Positions 1 to 5,771 of a DNA stretch of 5,771 nucleotides are shown one piece after another. Position 1 is the first letter of the stretch. Every line of letters starts with the position of its first letter. The stretch covers positions 1,531 through 7,301 of the forward strand of contig DKFG01000133.1 in assembly GCA_002452325.1 (NCBI GenBank), in the 5' to 3' direction. The notes beneath the pieces are model-generated. The model saw nothing but the letters and a program-made list of their open reading frames with translations. It was not told the origin of the DNA and did no database searches. Made by a program: the position numbers and the translations under genes. Source of the stretch: Geobacter sp. UBA6802. Lineage in GTDB: Bacteria > Desulfobacterota > Desulfuromonadia > Geobacterales > Pseudopelobacteraceae.

Positions 1-19
1 TCGTACAAGGAGCGTAACC
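1..19 (+). promoter_or_regulatory. frr leader with Shine-Dalgarno
   Basis: This short stretch ahead of frr contains AAGGAG at 7-12, seven bases before the frr ATG at 20, which is near-ideal spacing and supports that start. The upstream neighbour is cut off. In many bacteria it is pyrH, but nothing in these 19 bases proves that. No promoter can be assessed here. Confidence 0.7.
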
Positions 20-577
20 ATGTACCAACCTGTTATTGCTGAGATGAAATCCCATATGGAAAAAACCGTGGAGGATCTGCGCAAAGAATACCAGAAGATC
101 CGCACCGGTCGGGCCAGCACTGCCTTGCTGGACGAGGTCAAGGTGGACTATTACGGCAATCCCTCCGGCCTCTCACAGGTAGCAACCCTGGCAGTTCCTG
201 AACCGCGCTCCATCACCATCACACCTTGGGAATCCAAGATGATTGGCCCGATAGAAAAGGCGATTCTGAACGCCAATCTGGGACTGACTCCCGGCAATGA
301 CGGCAAGCAGATCCGCTTGAACCTGCCGCCCCTGACCGAGGAGCGCCGCAAGGAGATCGTCAAGGGTCTCAAAAAAATGGATGAGGAACATAAGGTGGCG
401 GTTCGCAATATCCGTCGCAAGGCGATTGATGACCTGAAAAAGCTGGAAAAGGACAAGGCGATTACTGAAGATGAACTAAAAAAGGCTGAAAAAGAGGTGC
501 AAGGTGTCACCGACAGCCTGATTGCCAAGCTGGACGAGACCCTTGCTCATAAAGAAAAAGAGGTTATGGAAGTCTGA
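20..577 (+). CDS. frr: Ribosome recycling factor (RRF)
   Basis: RRF works in the cytoplasm with EF-G and GTP to split the post-termination ribosome and release mRNA and deacylated tRNA. The 185-residue product equals the usual family length. Family landmarks are seen in order: the IRTGRAS segment near residues 27-33, VDYYGNPSGL near 42-51 at the hinge to the small beta domain, the LPPLTEERRKE block near 102-112, and VAVRNIRRKA near 125-134, whose arginines contact 23S rRNA in characterised RRFs. The C-terminal third is strongly charged and helical, consistent with the long three-helix bundle. The start at 20 is preferred over the internal ATG at residue 9 because it has the AAGGAG site and gives the full first helix. 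It is the first gene of the visible operon. Its stop lies one base before the uppS ATG, so coupling is likely. Nothing about it is unusual. Confidence 0.98.
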   Translation: MYQPVIAEMKSHMEKTVEDLRKEYQKIRTGRASTALLDEVKVDYYGNPSGLSQVATLAVPEPRSITITPWESKMIGPIEKAILNANLGLTPGNDGKQIRLNLPPLTEERRKEIVKGLKKMDEEHKVAVRNIRRKAIDDLKKLEKDKAITEDELKKAEKEVQGVTDSLIAKLDETLAHKEKEVMEV

Positions 578-578
578 C

Positions 579-1319
579 ATGACCGGGCTCGACTTAACAC
601 GATTGCCCCGTCACCTGGCCATTATTATGGACGGTAACGGTCGCTGGGCTGAACAGCGGTTGCTGAAACGGATCATCGGACATCACCGTGGCGCCGAAAC
701 GGTTCAGATGGTGGTGGAAGAAGCTAATAATCTCGGCATCGGCTACCTGACGCTCTTCGCCTTTTCATCTGAGAACTGGTCACGTCCCAAGTCTGAAGTT
801 ACGGCGCTGATGTCTCTCCTCAAAAAATATGTACGTGCCGAGTTACGCCGTATGCTGAAGAACAATATCCGCTTTAATGTTATCGGCAACCGTATTGATC
901 TGCCGACAGAGGTAAATCAGATCCTTGATGATGCCCTGCAGCAGACCGCCGCTAATACCGGCATGGTACTGACCCTGGCGCTTTCCTACGGTGGAAGACA
1001 GGAGCTTGTCAGGGCTGCCGCATGCATTGCCCGGCACGTTGCAGACGGCAGCCTGACTCCTGACCAGGTCACTGAAGAACTGTTTGCCAGCCACCTTGAT
1101 ACCAACGGCCTGCCAGACCCGGATCTATTGATCAGGACCAGTGGCGAGATGCGAATCAGCAACTTCCTGCTCTGGCAGCTGGCCTATACCGAACTGTACT
1201 TTACCGAGATCAACTGGCCGGACCTGACGGTCAACGCCCTGCATCAGGCTCTGGCCGACTACCAGGCACGGGAACGCCGGTTCGGCATGACCAGCGCCCA
1301 GCTGAATCGAAGGAGTTAA
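579..1319 (+). CDS. uppS: Isoprenyl transferase, undecaprenyl diphosphate synthase (cis-prenyltransferase)
   Basis: The enzyme condenses eight isopentenyl diphosphates onto farnesyl diphosphate in cis to make C55 undecaprenyl diphosphate, the lipid carrier precursor for peptidoglycan and surface polysaccharide. It is a cytoplasmic, membrane-associated homodimer. The 246-residue product has the cis-prenyltransferase signatures: HLAIIMDGNGRWA at 12-24 with catalytic Asp18, His35 in GHHRGAE, FAFSSENWSRP at 60-70, and DLLIRTSGEMRISNFLLWQ at 182-200, with Arg186, Arg192 and Ser194 for diphosphate binding and Glu205 downstream for Mg2+. All sit at a constant offset of eight from the E. coli numbering. 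The frame is open 19 codons further upstream inside frr. The ATG at 579 is chosen because it has GGAAG at 568-572, makes a TGACATG junction, and puts the catalytic block at the normal distance. The usual Asn of the NYGGR motif is Ser here (ALSYGGR, 134-140), a variation I believe occurs in related enzymes. C55 chain length is assumed from the family. Confidence 0.97.
   Translation: MTGLDLTRLPRHLAIIMDGNGRWAEQRLLKRIIGHHRGAETVQMVVEEANNLGIGYLTLFAFSSENWSRPKSEVTALMSLLKKYVRAELRRMLKNNIRFNVIGNRIDLPTEVNQILDDALQQTAANTGMVLTLALSYGGRQELVRAAACIARHVADGSLTPDQVTEELFASHLDTNGLPDPDLLIRTSGEMRISNFLLWQLAYTELYFTEINWPDLTVNALHQALADYQARERRFGMTSAQLNRRS
1310..1315 (+). promoter_or_regulatory. Shine-Dalgarno that fixes the cdsA start
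   Basis: AAGGAG lies inside the last codons of uppS, just before its TAA at 1317-1319. It is six bases upstream of an in-frame ATA (1322) and three bases upstream of an in-frame ATC (1319). No ATG, GTG or TTG in the cdsA frame is near it, and no comparable site precedes the ATG at 1433. It is therefore the main evidence that cdsA begins at a non-standard codon. Confidence 0.7.
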
Positions 1320-1321
1320 TC

Positions 1322-2119
1322 ATACAACGCCTGCTGACCGCCTTAGTCCTGCTGCCGCTGGTACTGCTCACCATCATCAAGGGTCCGCCTTGGCTGTTTG
1401 CGCTCCTGCTCGCACTGCTCTGCCTGATTGCCATGCAGGAGTTCTTCAACATGGCCTTGCCTGATCGCAAAGGGGAACTGCTGCCGTTCAGCCTGCTGGC
1501 AGCCTTGGCCGTTGTCACGCCACTACTGGCTGATGGTCGTCTCTTCATCATGTCTCTGGCAACCGCCTTCCTGTTGACCGGGTTTCATTTTCTATTCCGT
1601 CTGCGTGATATCACCAGGACCTCTCAAGAACTTGCGCTGGTTGCTACTGCTTTCCTGTATATCCCGTTTTTGATGGCTCACCTGCTGATGATCCGCCTGC
1701 TACCTCAGGGCACCAACTGGCTGTTGCTGATCATGCTGATTGTCATGACGAATGACTCCGCTGCCTACTATGTCGGCAGTGCCTTTGGAAAGCACCGGCT
1801 TTACGAGGCGGTGAGCCCCAAAAAGAGCATTGAAGGCGCCTTGGGCGGCCTGGTTGGCAGCCTGGGGGGAACGCTGCTGGCTAAGTTCACTTTTTTCACT
1901 ACGCTCGGGCTGGCTGATGCGATCATAACCGCACTGGTCATCGGCACGGTCGGCCAGATCGGTGATCTCTTTGAATCACTTTTAAAGCGCAGCTTTGGCG
2001 TCAAGGACTCCGGCACCCTCTTCCCCGGTCATGGCGGTGTACTGGACCGGATGGACAGCATCATCTTTGCCGCACCGGTAACCTATTATTATGCAGTCTA
2101 CCTGTTTGGAAGGTTCTGA
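1322..2119 (+). CDS. cdsA: Phosphatidate cytidylyltransferase (CDP-diacylglycerol synthase)
   Basis: This integral inner-membrane enzyme converts CTP and phosphatidic acid into CDP-diacylglycerol, the precursor of phosphatidylethanolamine, phosphatidylglycerol and cardiolipin. The C-terminal family signature is complete: starting at Ser219, the S-LLKR-SFGVKDSG-TLFPGHGGVLDRMD block with Lys228, Asp229, His237, Asp242 and Asp245. Upstream are NDSAAYY near 144-150, SPKKSIEG near 165-172 and GQIGDLFES near 211-219. Most of the rest is hydrophobic, with several membrane helices. The start is the difficulty. The first ATG, GTG or TTG downstream of uppS is at 1433, which lacks a ribosome binding site and would remove about 37 residues, including a first helix (QRLLTALVLLPLVLL) that matches the N terminus expected of CdsA. 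AAGGAG at 1310-1315 instead points to ATA at 1322 (six-base spacer, 265 residues) or ATC at 1319 (three-base spacer, overlapping the uppS stop). The function is certain; the exact start codon is an inference. A one-base sequencing change from ATG is an alternative. Confidence 0.93.
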   Translation: MQRLLTALVLLPLVLLTIIKGPPWLFALLLALLCLIAMQEFFNMALPDRKGELLPFSLLAALAVVTPLLADGRLFIMSLATAFLLTGFHFLFRLRDITRTSQELALVATAFLYIPFLMAHLLMIRLLPQGTNWLLLIMLIVMTNDSAAYYVGSAFGKHRLYEAVSPKKSIEGALGGLVGSLGGTLLAKFTFFTTLGLADAIITALVIGTVGQIGDLFESLLKRSFGVKDSGTLFPGHGGVLDRMDSIIFAAPVTYYYAVYLFGRF

Positions 2120-2120
2120 C

Positions 2121-3293
2121 ATGAAACAGATCGCCATCCTTGGCTCCACCGGCTCCATTGGGGTCAGCACGCTTGAGATCGTTGCCGCTCACCCCGACAA
2201 ATTCCGGGTCGTTGCGCTCTCAGGCGCCAGGAACCTTGAACTGCTGGCACACCAGATTCGTATCTTCAGGCCCAAGCTGGCAGCCGTTGCAGATACTGCC
2301 GATATTCCGCGCCTCAAGGGACTGCTGGGCACCACCGAAGTTCAACTGCTGGGAGGTACTGACGGTCTTTGTTCGGTTGCAACATACCCAGGGGTTCAGA
2401 TGGTCGTTGCTGCCATTGTGGGAGCAGCAGGTCTGCTGCCTGCCGCCGCCGCCATCAAGGCTGGTAAGGACCTGGCCCTGGCAAACAAGGAAACCCTGGT
2501 GACCGCCGGTCACCTGTTTATGGAGCTTGTTGCCAAGCACGGAGGCAAACTGTACCCGGTAGACAGTGAGCATAGTGCCGTATTCCAGTCGATTGAAGGA
2601 CATCGCAGCCAGGATATCAGTAAGATCATCCTGACTGCTTCTGGTGGTCCCTTCCGTGCCACGCCGCTTGAACAACTACAGCAGGTGACCATTCAGGATG
2701 CTCTCAATCATCCCAACTGGAGCATGGGACGCAAGATTACCATTGATTCTGCCACCATGATGAACAAGGGTTTGGAGGTGATTGAGGCCCGCTGGCTCTT
2801 TGATGTCCCGCCTGACAAGATCAGCGTCAATATCCATCCACAGAGCATCATTCATTCAATGGTGGAATATATCGACGGCTGCGTCATTGCCCAGCTGGGC
2901 ACACCGGACATGAAAGCGCCCATCGCCTACGCCCTTTCCTACCCGGCACGGGTCTCCACCGGTGTGAAACCGCTGGATCTGACTGACCTGTCAGGCCTTA
3001 CCTTTTTCAAGCCTGACCTTGAACGTTTCCCCTGCCTGGGTCTGGCCTACCGTGCCATGGGCGAGGGCGAAAGTATGCCCACCGTCATGAACGCCGCCAA
3101 CGAGGTGGCCGTAGAGGCGTTCCTGCAGGGTGAACTATCCTATCTGCAGATTGCGGCACTGATTGAAAAGACTATGGACAGCCATCAGGCCCACACGTTG
3201 GGCTCCATTGAAGAGGTGCTGGAGGTAGACCAATGGGGTCGCACCACCGCACGTGAACTGAGCAAAACGCTCCACACAGGCAGGTCGCTATGA
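2121..3293 (+). CDS. dxr: 1-deoxy-D-xylulose 5-phosphate reductoisomerase
   Basis: Dxr isomerises and reduces DXP to 2-C-methyl-D-erythritol 4-phosphate with NADPH and a divalent metal. This is the committed step of the MEP isoprenoid pathway, whose products feed UppS, encoded two genes upstream. The 390-residue length is typical. The N-terminal Rossmann motif GSTGSIG spans residues 8-14, LANKETLV 120-127, and the metal ligands are Asp148, Glu150 (in VDSEHSAVFQ) and Glu219 (MNKGLEVIEA). Phosphate and substrate residues Ser174, His197, Ser210, Asn215 and Lys216 all fall at the E. coli position minus 12 or nearly so. The flexible-loop NHPNWSMG block is intact. The start at 2121 is chosen over an in-frame TTG or ATG-like extension from 2091 because TGGAAGG at 2107-2113 sits seven bases upstream and the Rossmann motif then falls where expected. 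It follows cdsA after one base and overlaps rseP by four bases. Confidence 0.98.
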   Translation: MKQIAILGSTGSIGVSTLEIVAAHPDKFRVVALSGARNLELLAHQIRIFRPKLAAVADTADIPRLKGLLGTTEVQLLGGTDGLCSVATYPGVQMVVAAIVGAAGLLPAAAAIKAGKDLALANKETLVTAGHLFMELVAKHGGKLYPVDSEHSAVFQSIEGHRSQDISKIILTASGGPFRATPLEQLQQVTIQDALNHPNWSMGRKITIDSATMMNKGLEVIEARWLFDVPPDKISVNIHPQSIIHSMVEYIDGCVIAQLGTPDMKAPIAYALSYPARVSTGVKPLDLTDLSGLTFFKPDLERFPCLGLAYRAMGEGESMPTVMNAANEVAVEAFLQGELSYLQIAALIEKTMDSHQAHTLGSIEEVLEVDQWGRTTARELSKTLHTGRSL

Positions 3294-4420
3294 TCGTTGT
3301 CAACTTTATTCTGGTGCTCGGCATTCTGATCTTTGTCCACGAACTGGGACATTTCCTCGTCGCCAAATGGTCAGGGGTCAGAGTAGAAAAGTTTTCACTC
3401 GGCTTTGGCCCAAAACTGTTTGGTCGCCAGATCGGTGAGACTGAATATCTGATCTCCGCCTTTCCCTTGGGCGGTTATGTCAAGATGTACGGCGAAGGCG
3501 GGTTCAGTGAGATCGAAATGATCGAGCTGGAGTACGAACGGGAAGGAGCTGCAGCAGCGCCGGTTGAGCCTTACAAACTGACTGAGGCCGATAAGTCCCG
3601 CTCCTTTGCCCACAAAACCATTGCACAACGGATGGCGATTGTCTTTGCCGGGCCGCTCTTTAACATGGTCTTTGCCTGGCTGCTGTTGATCCTGCTCTAC
3701 CTGGCCGGCATGCCGATCATGAAGGCTGCTGTCGGTGAGGTGCTGCCTGACAAGCCAGCAGCCCGGGCCGGTATCATTTCAGGAGATCTGATTACCGCCA
3801 TCAACGGTCATAAGGTCAGACAATGGGAAGACTTTTCCGGGCGCATGGTCGGCGTGACTGACTCCGTGACCCTCTCGATCCTGCGTAACGGACAGCCGGT
3901 CACGGTACAGCTGCAGCCACAACTCGGTGAGACCAGAAACATGTTCGGAGAGACCATCAAAAAACCGATCATCGGCGTATCCCCGTCCTACGAGGTTGTC
4001 ACTGAACGTTTTGGCCCGATTGACTCCCTGAAACTCGGCAGCGAAAAGGCTGTGGAGATCACAAAACTGACCGTGCTGTCACTGGTCAAGCTGTTTCAGG
4101 GGGTGGTGCCGCTCAACAGCCTGGGTGGCCCGATGATGATTGCCGATATGGCCAACAAGGCAGCCCAAACCAGCGGAGCAACCTTCTTCATGCTGCTGGC
4201 GGTGGTGTCGATCAACCTGGGCATCCTGAACCTCTTGCCCATACCAGTGCTTGATGGCGGCCACCTGATGTTTTACACAATTGAAGCCATCATTCGCAGA
4301 CCGGTACCGCAAAAGGTACGGGAATACGCTCAGCAGGCCGGAATGATCCTGCTGGTGGGAATGATGGTGCTGGCGTTTTATAATGATATCATCCGCTACT
4401 TTTTCAGCGGAAGGGTATGA
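3290..4420 (+). CDS. rseP: RseP-type site-2 intramembrane zinc metalloprotease
   Basis: This is an S2P/M50 protease of the inner membrane. In E. coli, RseP cuts the anti-sigma factor RseA after DegS to release sigma E, and also clears signal-peptide remnants. The substrate here is unknown. The product has 376 residues. Helix 1 carries HELGH, with His17, Glu18 and His21 binding zinc and activating water. FPLGGYVKMYGE near 58-69 forms the membrane-reentrant region. GPLFN is at 121-125 in the second helix. A PDZ domain spans about 145-210. The third helix region has NLLPIPVLDGG at 314-324, with zinc ligand Asp322, and a last helix lies near 350-368. Only one PDZ domain is visible, against two in the 450-residue E. 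coli protein, as in many non-enteric homologues. The start overlaps the dxr stop as ATGA with only a weak AGG upstream, so translation probably depends on ribosomes finishing dxr. Confidence 0.96.
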   Translation: MIVVNFILVLGILIFVHELGHFLVAKWSGVRVEKFSLGFGPKLFGRQIGETEYLISAFPLGGYVKMYGEGGFSEIEMIELEYEREGAAAAPVEPYKLTEADKSRSFAHKTIAQRMAIVFAGPLFNMVFAWLLLILLYLAGMPIMKAAVGEVLPDKPAARAGIISGDLITAINGHKVRQWEDFSGRMVGVTDSVTLSILRNGQPVTVQLQPQLGETRNMFGETIKKPIIGVSPSYEVVTERFGPIDSLKLGSEKAVEITKLTVLSLVKLFQGVVPLNSLGGPMMIADMANKAAQTSGATFFMLLAVVSINLGILNLLPIPVLDGGHLMFYTIEAIIRRPVPQKVREYAQQAGMILLVGMMVLAFYNDIIRYFFSGRV

Positions 4421-5106
4421 TCACCCTCTGTATTGAGACTGCTTCCGCGCGGGCTGGTATCGCCCTTACCCGCAATGGCCAACTGGTAGCAGAGACGCTG
4501 CAGGATGCCCCGGGCGGCCTGCAGAATCGACTGTTGCTGCCGTTGCTCAAGCAGCTTCTGTCAAACAGCAGCCTTAGCATTGCCGATGTTGACCTGTTTG
4601 CCTGTGCCGCAGGCCCCGGCTCCTTCACCGGTATACGTACCGGCATTGCTGCCGTCCAGGGGCTGGCGCTGGCCTGTAACAAACCCTGTGTAGCTGTATC
4701 AAGCCTGGCCATGCTGGCCATGAACCTTCCCCACATCGGCCTGTCGGTCTGTCCAATGCTTGACGCCCGCAAAAACGAGATCTACACCGCCCTGTATCGT
4801 GTAACTAACGTCCCCGAGGCCGTGGTGAGCGACTGCGTGACAGCCCCCGCTGATTTCCTGCGCCACCTCACCTCACCCACCGTTTTTCTTGGCGACGGCG
4901 CAGCCCGTTACCATGACCTGATCGTTGAGCATCTTGGCGCCAACGCCAGTTTTGCACCATCATTTCTCTCTGCCCCCCGTCCTGCTGCCGCCTGCCGGTT
5001 AGCCGAGATTCAGTACCTGGATTTAGGCGCTGTGCAACCAGAGCAGCTACTCCCCACCTACCTGCGACTCTCCGAGGCTGAATTGTCCCGCCAACAAAAA
5101 ATTTAG
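4417..5106 (+). CDS. tsaB: tRNA t6A37 threonylcarbamoyltransferase complex subunit TsaB
   Basis: TsaB is the non-catalytic partner that dimerises with TsaD and, with TsaE, transfers threonylcarbamoyl from TC-AMP (made by TsaC) to A37 of ANN-decoding tRNAs. The 229-residue product shows the ASKHA-fold landmarks of the YeaZ/TsaB family: an N-terminal phosphate-loop-like IETASARAGIAL (6-17), the hallmark AAGPGSFTGIRTGI (64-77) followed by an AVQGLAL helix, VSSLAMLA, and MLDARKNEIYTALYR (114-128). The family's common IDTS is IETA here, and the His usually found in the following helix (HSQLLLP-like) is replaced (LQNRLLLP, 35-42). TsaB lacks the metal site of TsaD, so neither change argues against function. 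The start overlaps the rseP stop as ATGA and has GGAAGGG just upstream. The other t6A genes are not in the window. This is the last gene of the tightly packed run; an AT-rich gap follows. Confidence 0.94.
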   Translation: MITLCIETASARAGIALTRNGQLVAETLQDAPGGLQNRLLLPLLKQLLSNSSLSIADVDLFACAAGPGSFTGIRTGIAAVQGLALACNKPCVAVSSLAMLAMNLPHIGLSVCPMLDARKNEIYTALYRVTNVPEAVVSDCVTAPADFLRHLTSPTVFLGDGAARYHDLIVEHLGANASFAPSFLSAPRPAAACRLAEIQYLDLGAVQPEQLLPTYLRLSEAELSRQQKI

Positions 5107-5118
5107 CCGTACAATATA

Positions 5119-5137
5119 TTTTTATCAGTAATAAAAA
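5119..5137. repeat. AT-only inverted repeat in the tsaB-sucC gap
   Basis: TTTTTAT (5119-5125) and ATAAAAA (5131-5137) are perfect reverse complements around a five-base CAGTA loop. The stem has no G-C pairs and no typical U-run context, so it is a poor intrinsic terminator. Its right arm lies just upstream of the candidate -35 box and may act as an AT-rich UP element instead. The symmetry could be chance in AT-rich DNA. Confidence 0.35.
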
Positions 5138-5141
5138 GAAC

Positions 5142-5169
5142 TTGTAGTCCGGCTGAAGACTGGTATAGT
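5142..5169 (+). promoter_or_regulatory. Candidate sigma-70 promoter of sucC
   Basis: A -35-like TTGTAG (5142-5147) and a -10 TATAGT (5164-5169) are separated by 16 bases. The -10 is preceded by TG one base upstream (TGGTATAGT), giving an extended -10 that can compensate for the mediocre -35. The region above the -35 is AT-rich. Transcription would begin near 5176, leaving a leader of about 25 bases before sucC. It sits in the only real gap between genes in the window, which supports sucC as a separate transcription unit. Prediction by eye only. Confidence 0.55.
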
Positions 5170-5181
5170 ATTCTGTATACA
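5163..5181. promoter_or_regulatory. Palindromic element over the sucC -10/start region, possible operator
   Basis: GTATA (5163-5167) is repeated inverted as TATAC (5176-5180) across eight bases, and TGTATACA (5174-5181) is itself an 8-bp perfect palindrome. The element overlaps the -10 box and the expected transcription start, a position where a repressor would block transcription. No regulator is identified and the arms are short, so it may be chance in AT-rich promoter DNA. Confidence 0.25.
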
Positions 5182-5200
5182 CACTCCCAGGGAGGGAACC

Positions 5201-5771
5201 ATGAATATCCACGAGTACCAGGCAAAGGAAATTTTAAGTACCTACGGTATCCCGGTACCCCGCAACATGGTGGCGTTAACCGCTGATCAGGTTGAGCGGG
5301 CCGCCAAGATGATGGGGGGCCACTGTGTGGTTAAGGCCCAGATTTATGCAGGCGGAAGGGGCAAGGCCGGCGGGGTGAAGATCGTCCATCACCCTGAACA
5401 GGCTGCCGATGTTGCCAAGGAGCTGTTTGGCAAACGTCTGGTCACCAAACAGACCGGACCGGAGGGGCTGAAAGTTCGGCGGATTCTGGTGGAAGAAACC
5501 GTTGAAATCGCCCGCGAGTTCTACCTTTCCATCACCCTGGACCGGGAAACGTCACGCTACTGCCTGATCGCCTCGGCAGAAGGAGGCATGGATATCGAAG
5601 AGGTTGCTCAAAAGGCGCCGGAGAAGATCCAGATGCTGACCATTGACCCGTTTACCGGACTGCGGACCTATCAGGCCCGCAAGATCGCTCTGGCCCTGGG
5701 TCTCACTGGCGCTGTCTGCGAAGACTGCGTGGAGCTGATCCTCAACACCTACAAATGCTGTCTTGAAAAAG
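5201..5771 (+). CDS. sucC: Succinyl-CoA synthetase (ADP-forming) beta subunit, 3' truncated by window end
   Basis: SucC pairs with SucD to interconvert succinyl-CoA and succinate with substrate-level formation of ATP (or GTP) in the TCA cycle. About 190 of the roughly 385-390 family residues are visible, covering most of the ATP-grasp nucleotide-binding half. The start MNIHEYQAKEIL is the classic SucC N terminus. VVKAQIYAGGRGKAGGVK at 43-60 is the ATP-grasp lysine/glycine loop, followed by GKRLVTKQT (78-85), ILVEE (95-99) and the ASAEGGMDIEEV block (124-135), then TIDPFTGLRTYQARKIA. The ATG at 5201 has a very strong AGGGAGGG (5189-5196) four bases upstream and matches the family start exactly. 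The visible part ends with a run of cysteines (173, 176, 186, 187), including a CxxC. sucD is expected downstream but lies outside. It has its own candidate promoter, so it is probably not cotranscribed with the envelope genes as its main mode. Confidence 0.97.
   Translation, partial: MNIHEYQAKEILSTYGIPVPRNMVALTADQVERAAKMMGGHCVVKAQIYAGGRGKAGGVKIVHHPEQAADVAKELFGKRLVTKQTGPEGLKVRRILVEETVEIAREFYLSITLDRETSRYCLIASAEGGMDIEEVAQKAPEKIQMLTIDPFTGLRTYQARKIALALGLTGAVCEDCVELILNTYKCCLEK

Noticed and set aside
151..528. Minus-strand open frame of 125 codons inside frr
   Set aside because: It is a serine/arginine-rich antisense shadow of the frr coding sequence with no ribosome binding site or recognisable domain.
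1433..2119. cdsA starting at the ATG at 1433
   Set aside because: It has no ribosome binding site, leaves a 113-base coding-like gap after uppS, and loses the first membrane helix, although all catalytic motifs would remain.
2140..2502. Plus-strand frame of 120 codons inside dxr starting at TTG
   Set aside because: It is an out-of-frame reading of dxr, rich in Pro/Trp/Ser, with no Shine-Dalgarno.
2220..2675. Minus-strand open frame of 151 codons inside dxr
   Set aside because: It lies fully opposite a canonical dxr gene, and its composition shows no family motif. It is a by-product of GC-rich codon bias.
4404..4772. Minus-strand open frame of 122 codons opposite tsaB
   Set aside because: It is antisense to conserved TsaB motifs, low in recognisable structure, and has no support from spacing or a ribosome binding site.
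5107..5165. Intrinsic terminator after tsaB
   Set aside because: The only hairpins are an AT-only stem (5119-5137) and a four-base AGTC/GACT pair (5146-5161). Neither has a GC stem followed by a U run.
4868..5212. Minus-strand open frame covering the tsaB end, the gap and the sucC start
   Set aside because: It would run across the sucC promoter and ribosome binding site. The product looks random (RRQQDGGQREM-like), so it is a chance frame.

Overview
This is a compact, one-strand housekeeping segment from a moderately GC-rich Gram-negative bacterium. All seven genes read on the + strand: frr, uppS, cdsA, dxr, rseP, tsaB and the 5' part of sucC. The order frr-uppS-cdsA-dxr-rseP is widely conserved in Proteobacteria and relatives. 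Its continuation into tsaB and sucC, together with the protein character (single-PDZ RseP; CdsA beginning QRLLTALV), resembles Geobacter-like Desulfuromonadales. That placement is an inference from gene order and family resemblance, not a database result.

Layout: positions 1-19 hold only the end of a leader with the frr ribosome binding site. From 20 to 5106 six genes are packed with essentially no intergenic space. frr/uppS and cdsA/dxr are each separated by one base in an identical TGACATG junction. uppS/cdsA abut or overlap by a base. dxr/rseP and rseP/tsaB both overlap as ATGA. This points to one polycistronic, translationally coupled operon. A 94-base AT-rich gap (5107-5200) follows, with a good candidate sigma-70 promoter, and then sucC, which runs off the window end.

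The genes link translation and envelope building. RRF recycles ribosomes. Dxr commits DXP to the MEP isoprenoid pathway, and UppS turns its C5 products into undecaprenyl diphosphate, the lipid carrier for peptidoglycan and O-antigen. CdsA makes CDP-diacylglycerol for phospholipids. RseP is the site-2 protease of envelope stress signalling. TsaB is a scaffold of the tRNA t6A37 machinery. sucC is a TCA-cycle gene and looks like a separate transcription unit.

No mobile element, CRISPR array, RNA gene or evidently new system is visible. The most unusual point is the start of cdsA. Homology-like sequence and a strong Shine-Dalgarno place it at 1319-1322, where the codons are ATC and ATA. The first in-frame ATG, GTG or TTG after that Shine-Dalgarno is at 1433 and would delete the first membrane helix. 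The sucC promoter also carries a small palindrome-rich element at and just downstream of its -10 box.
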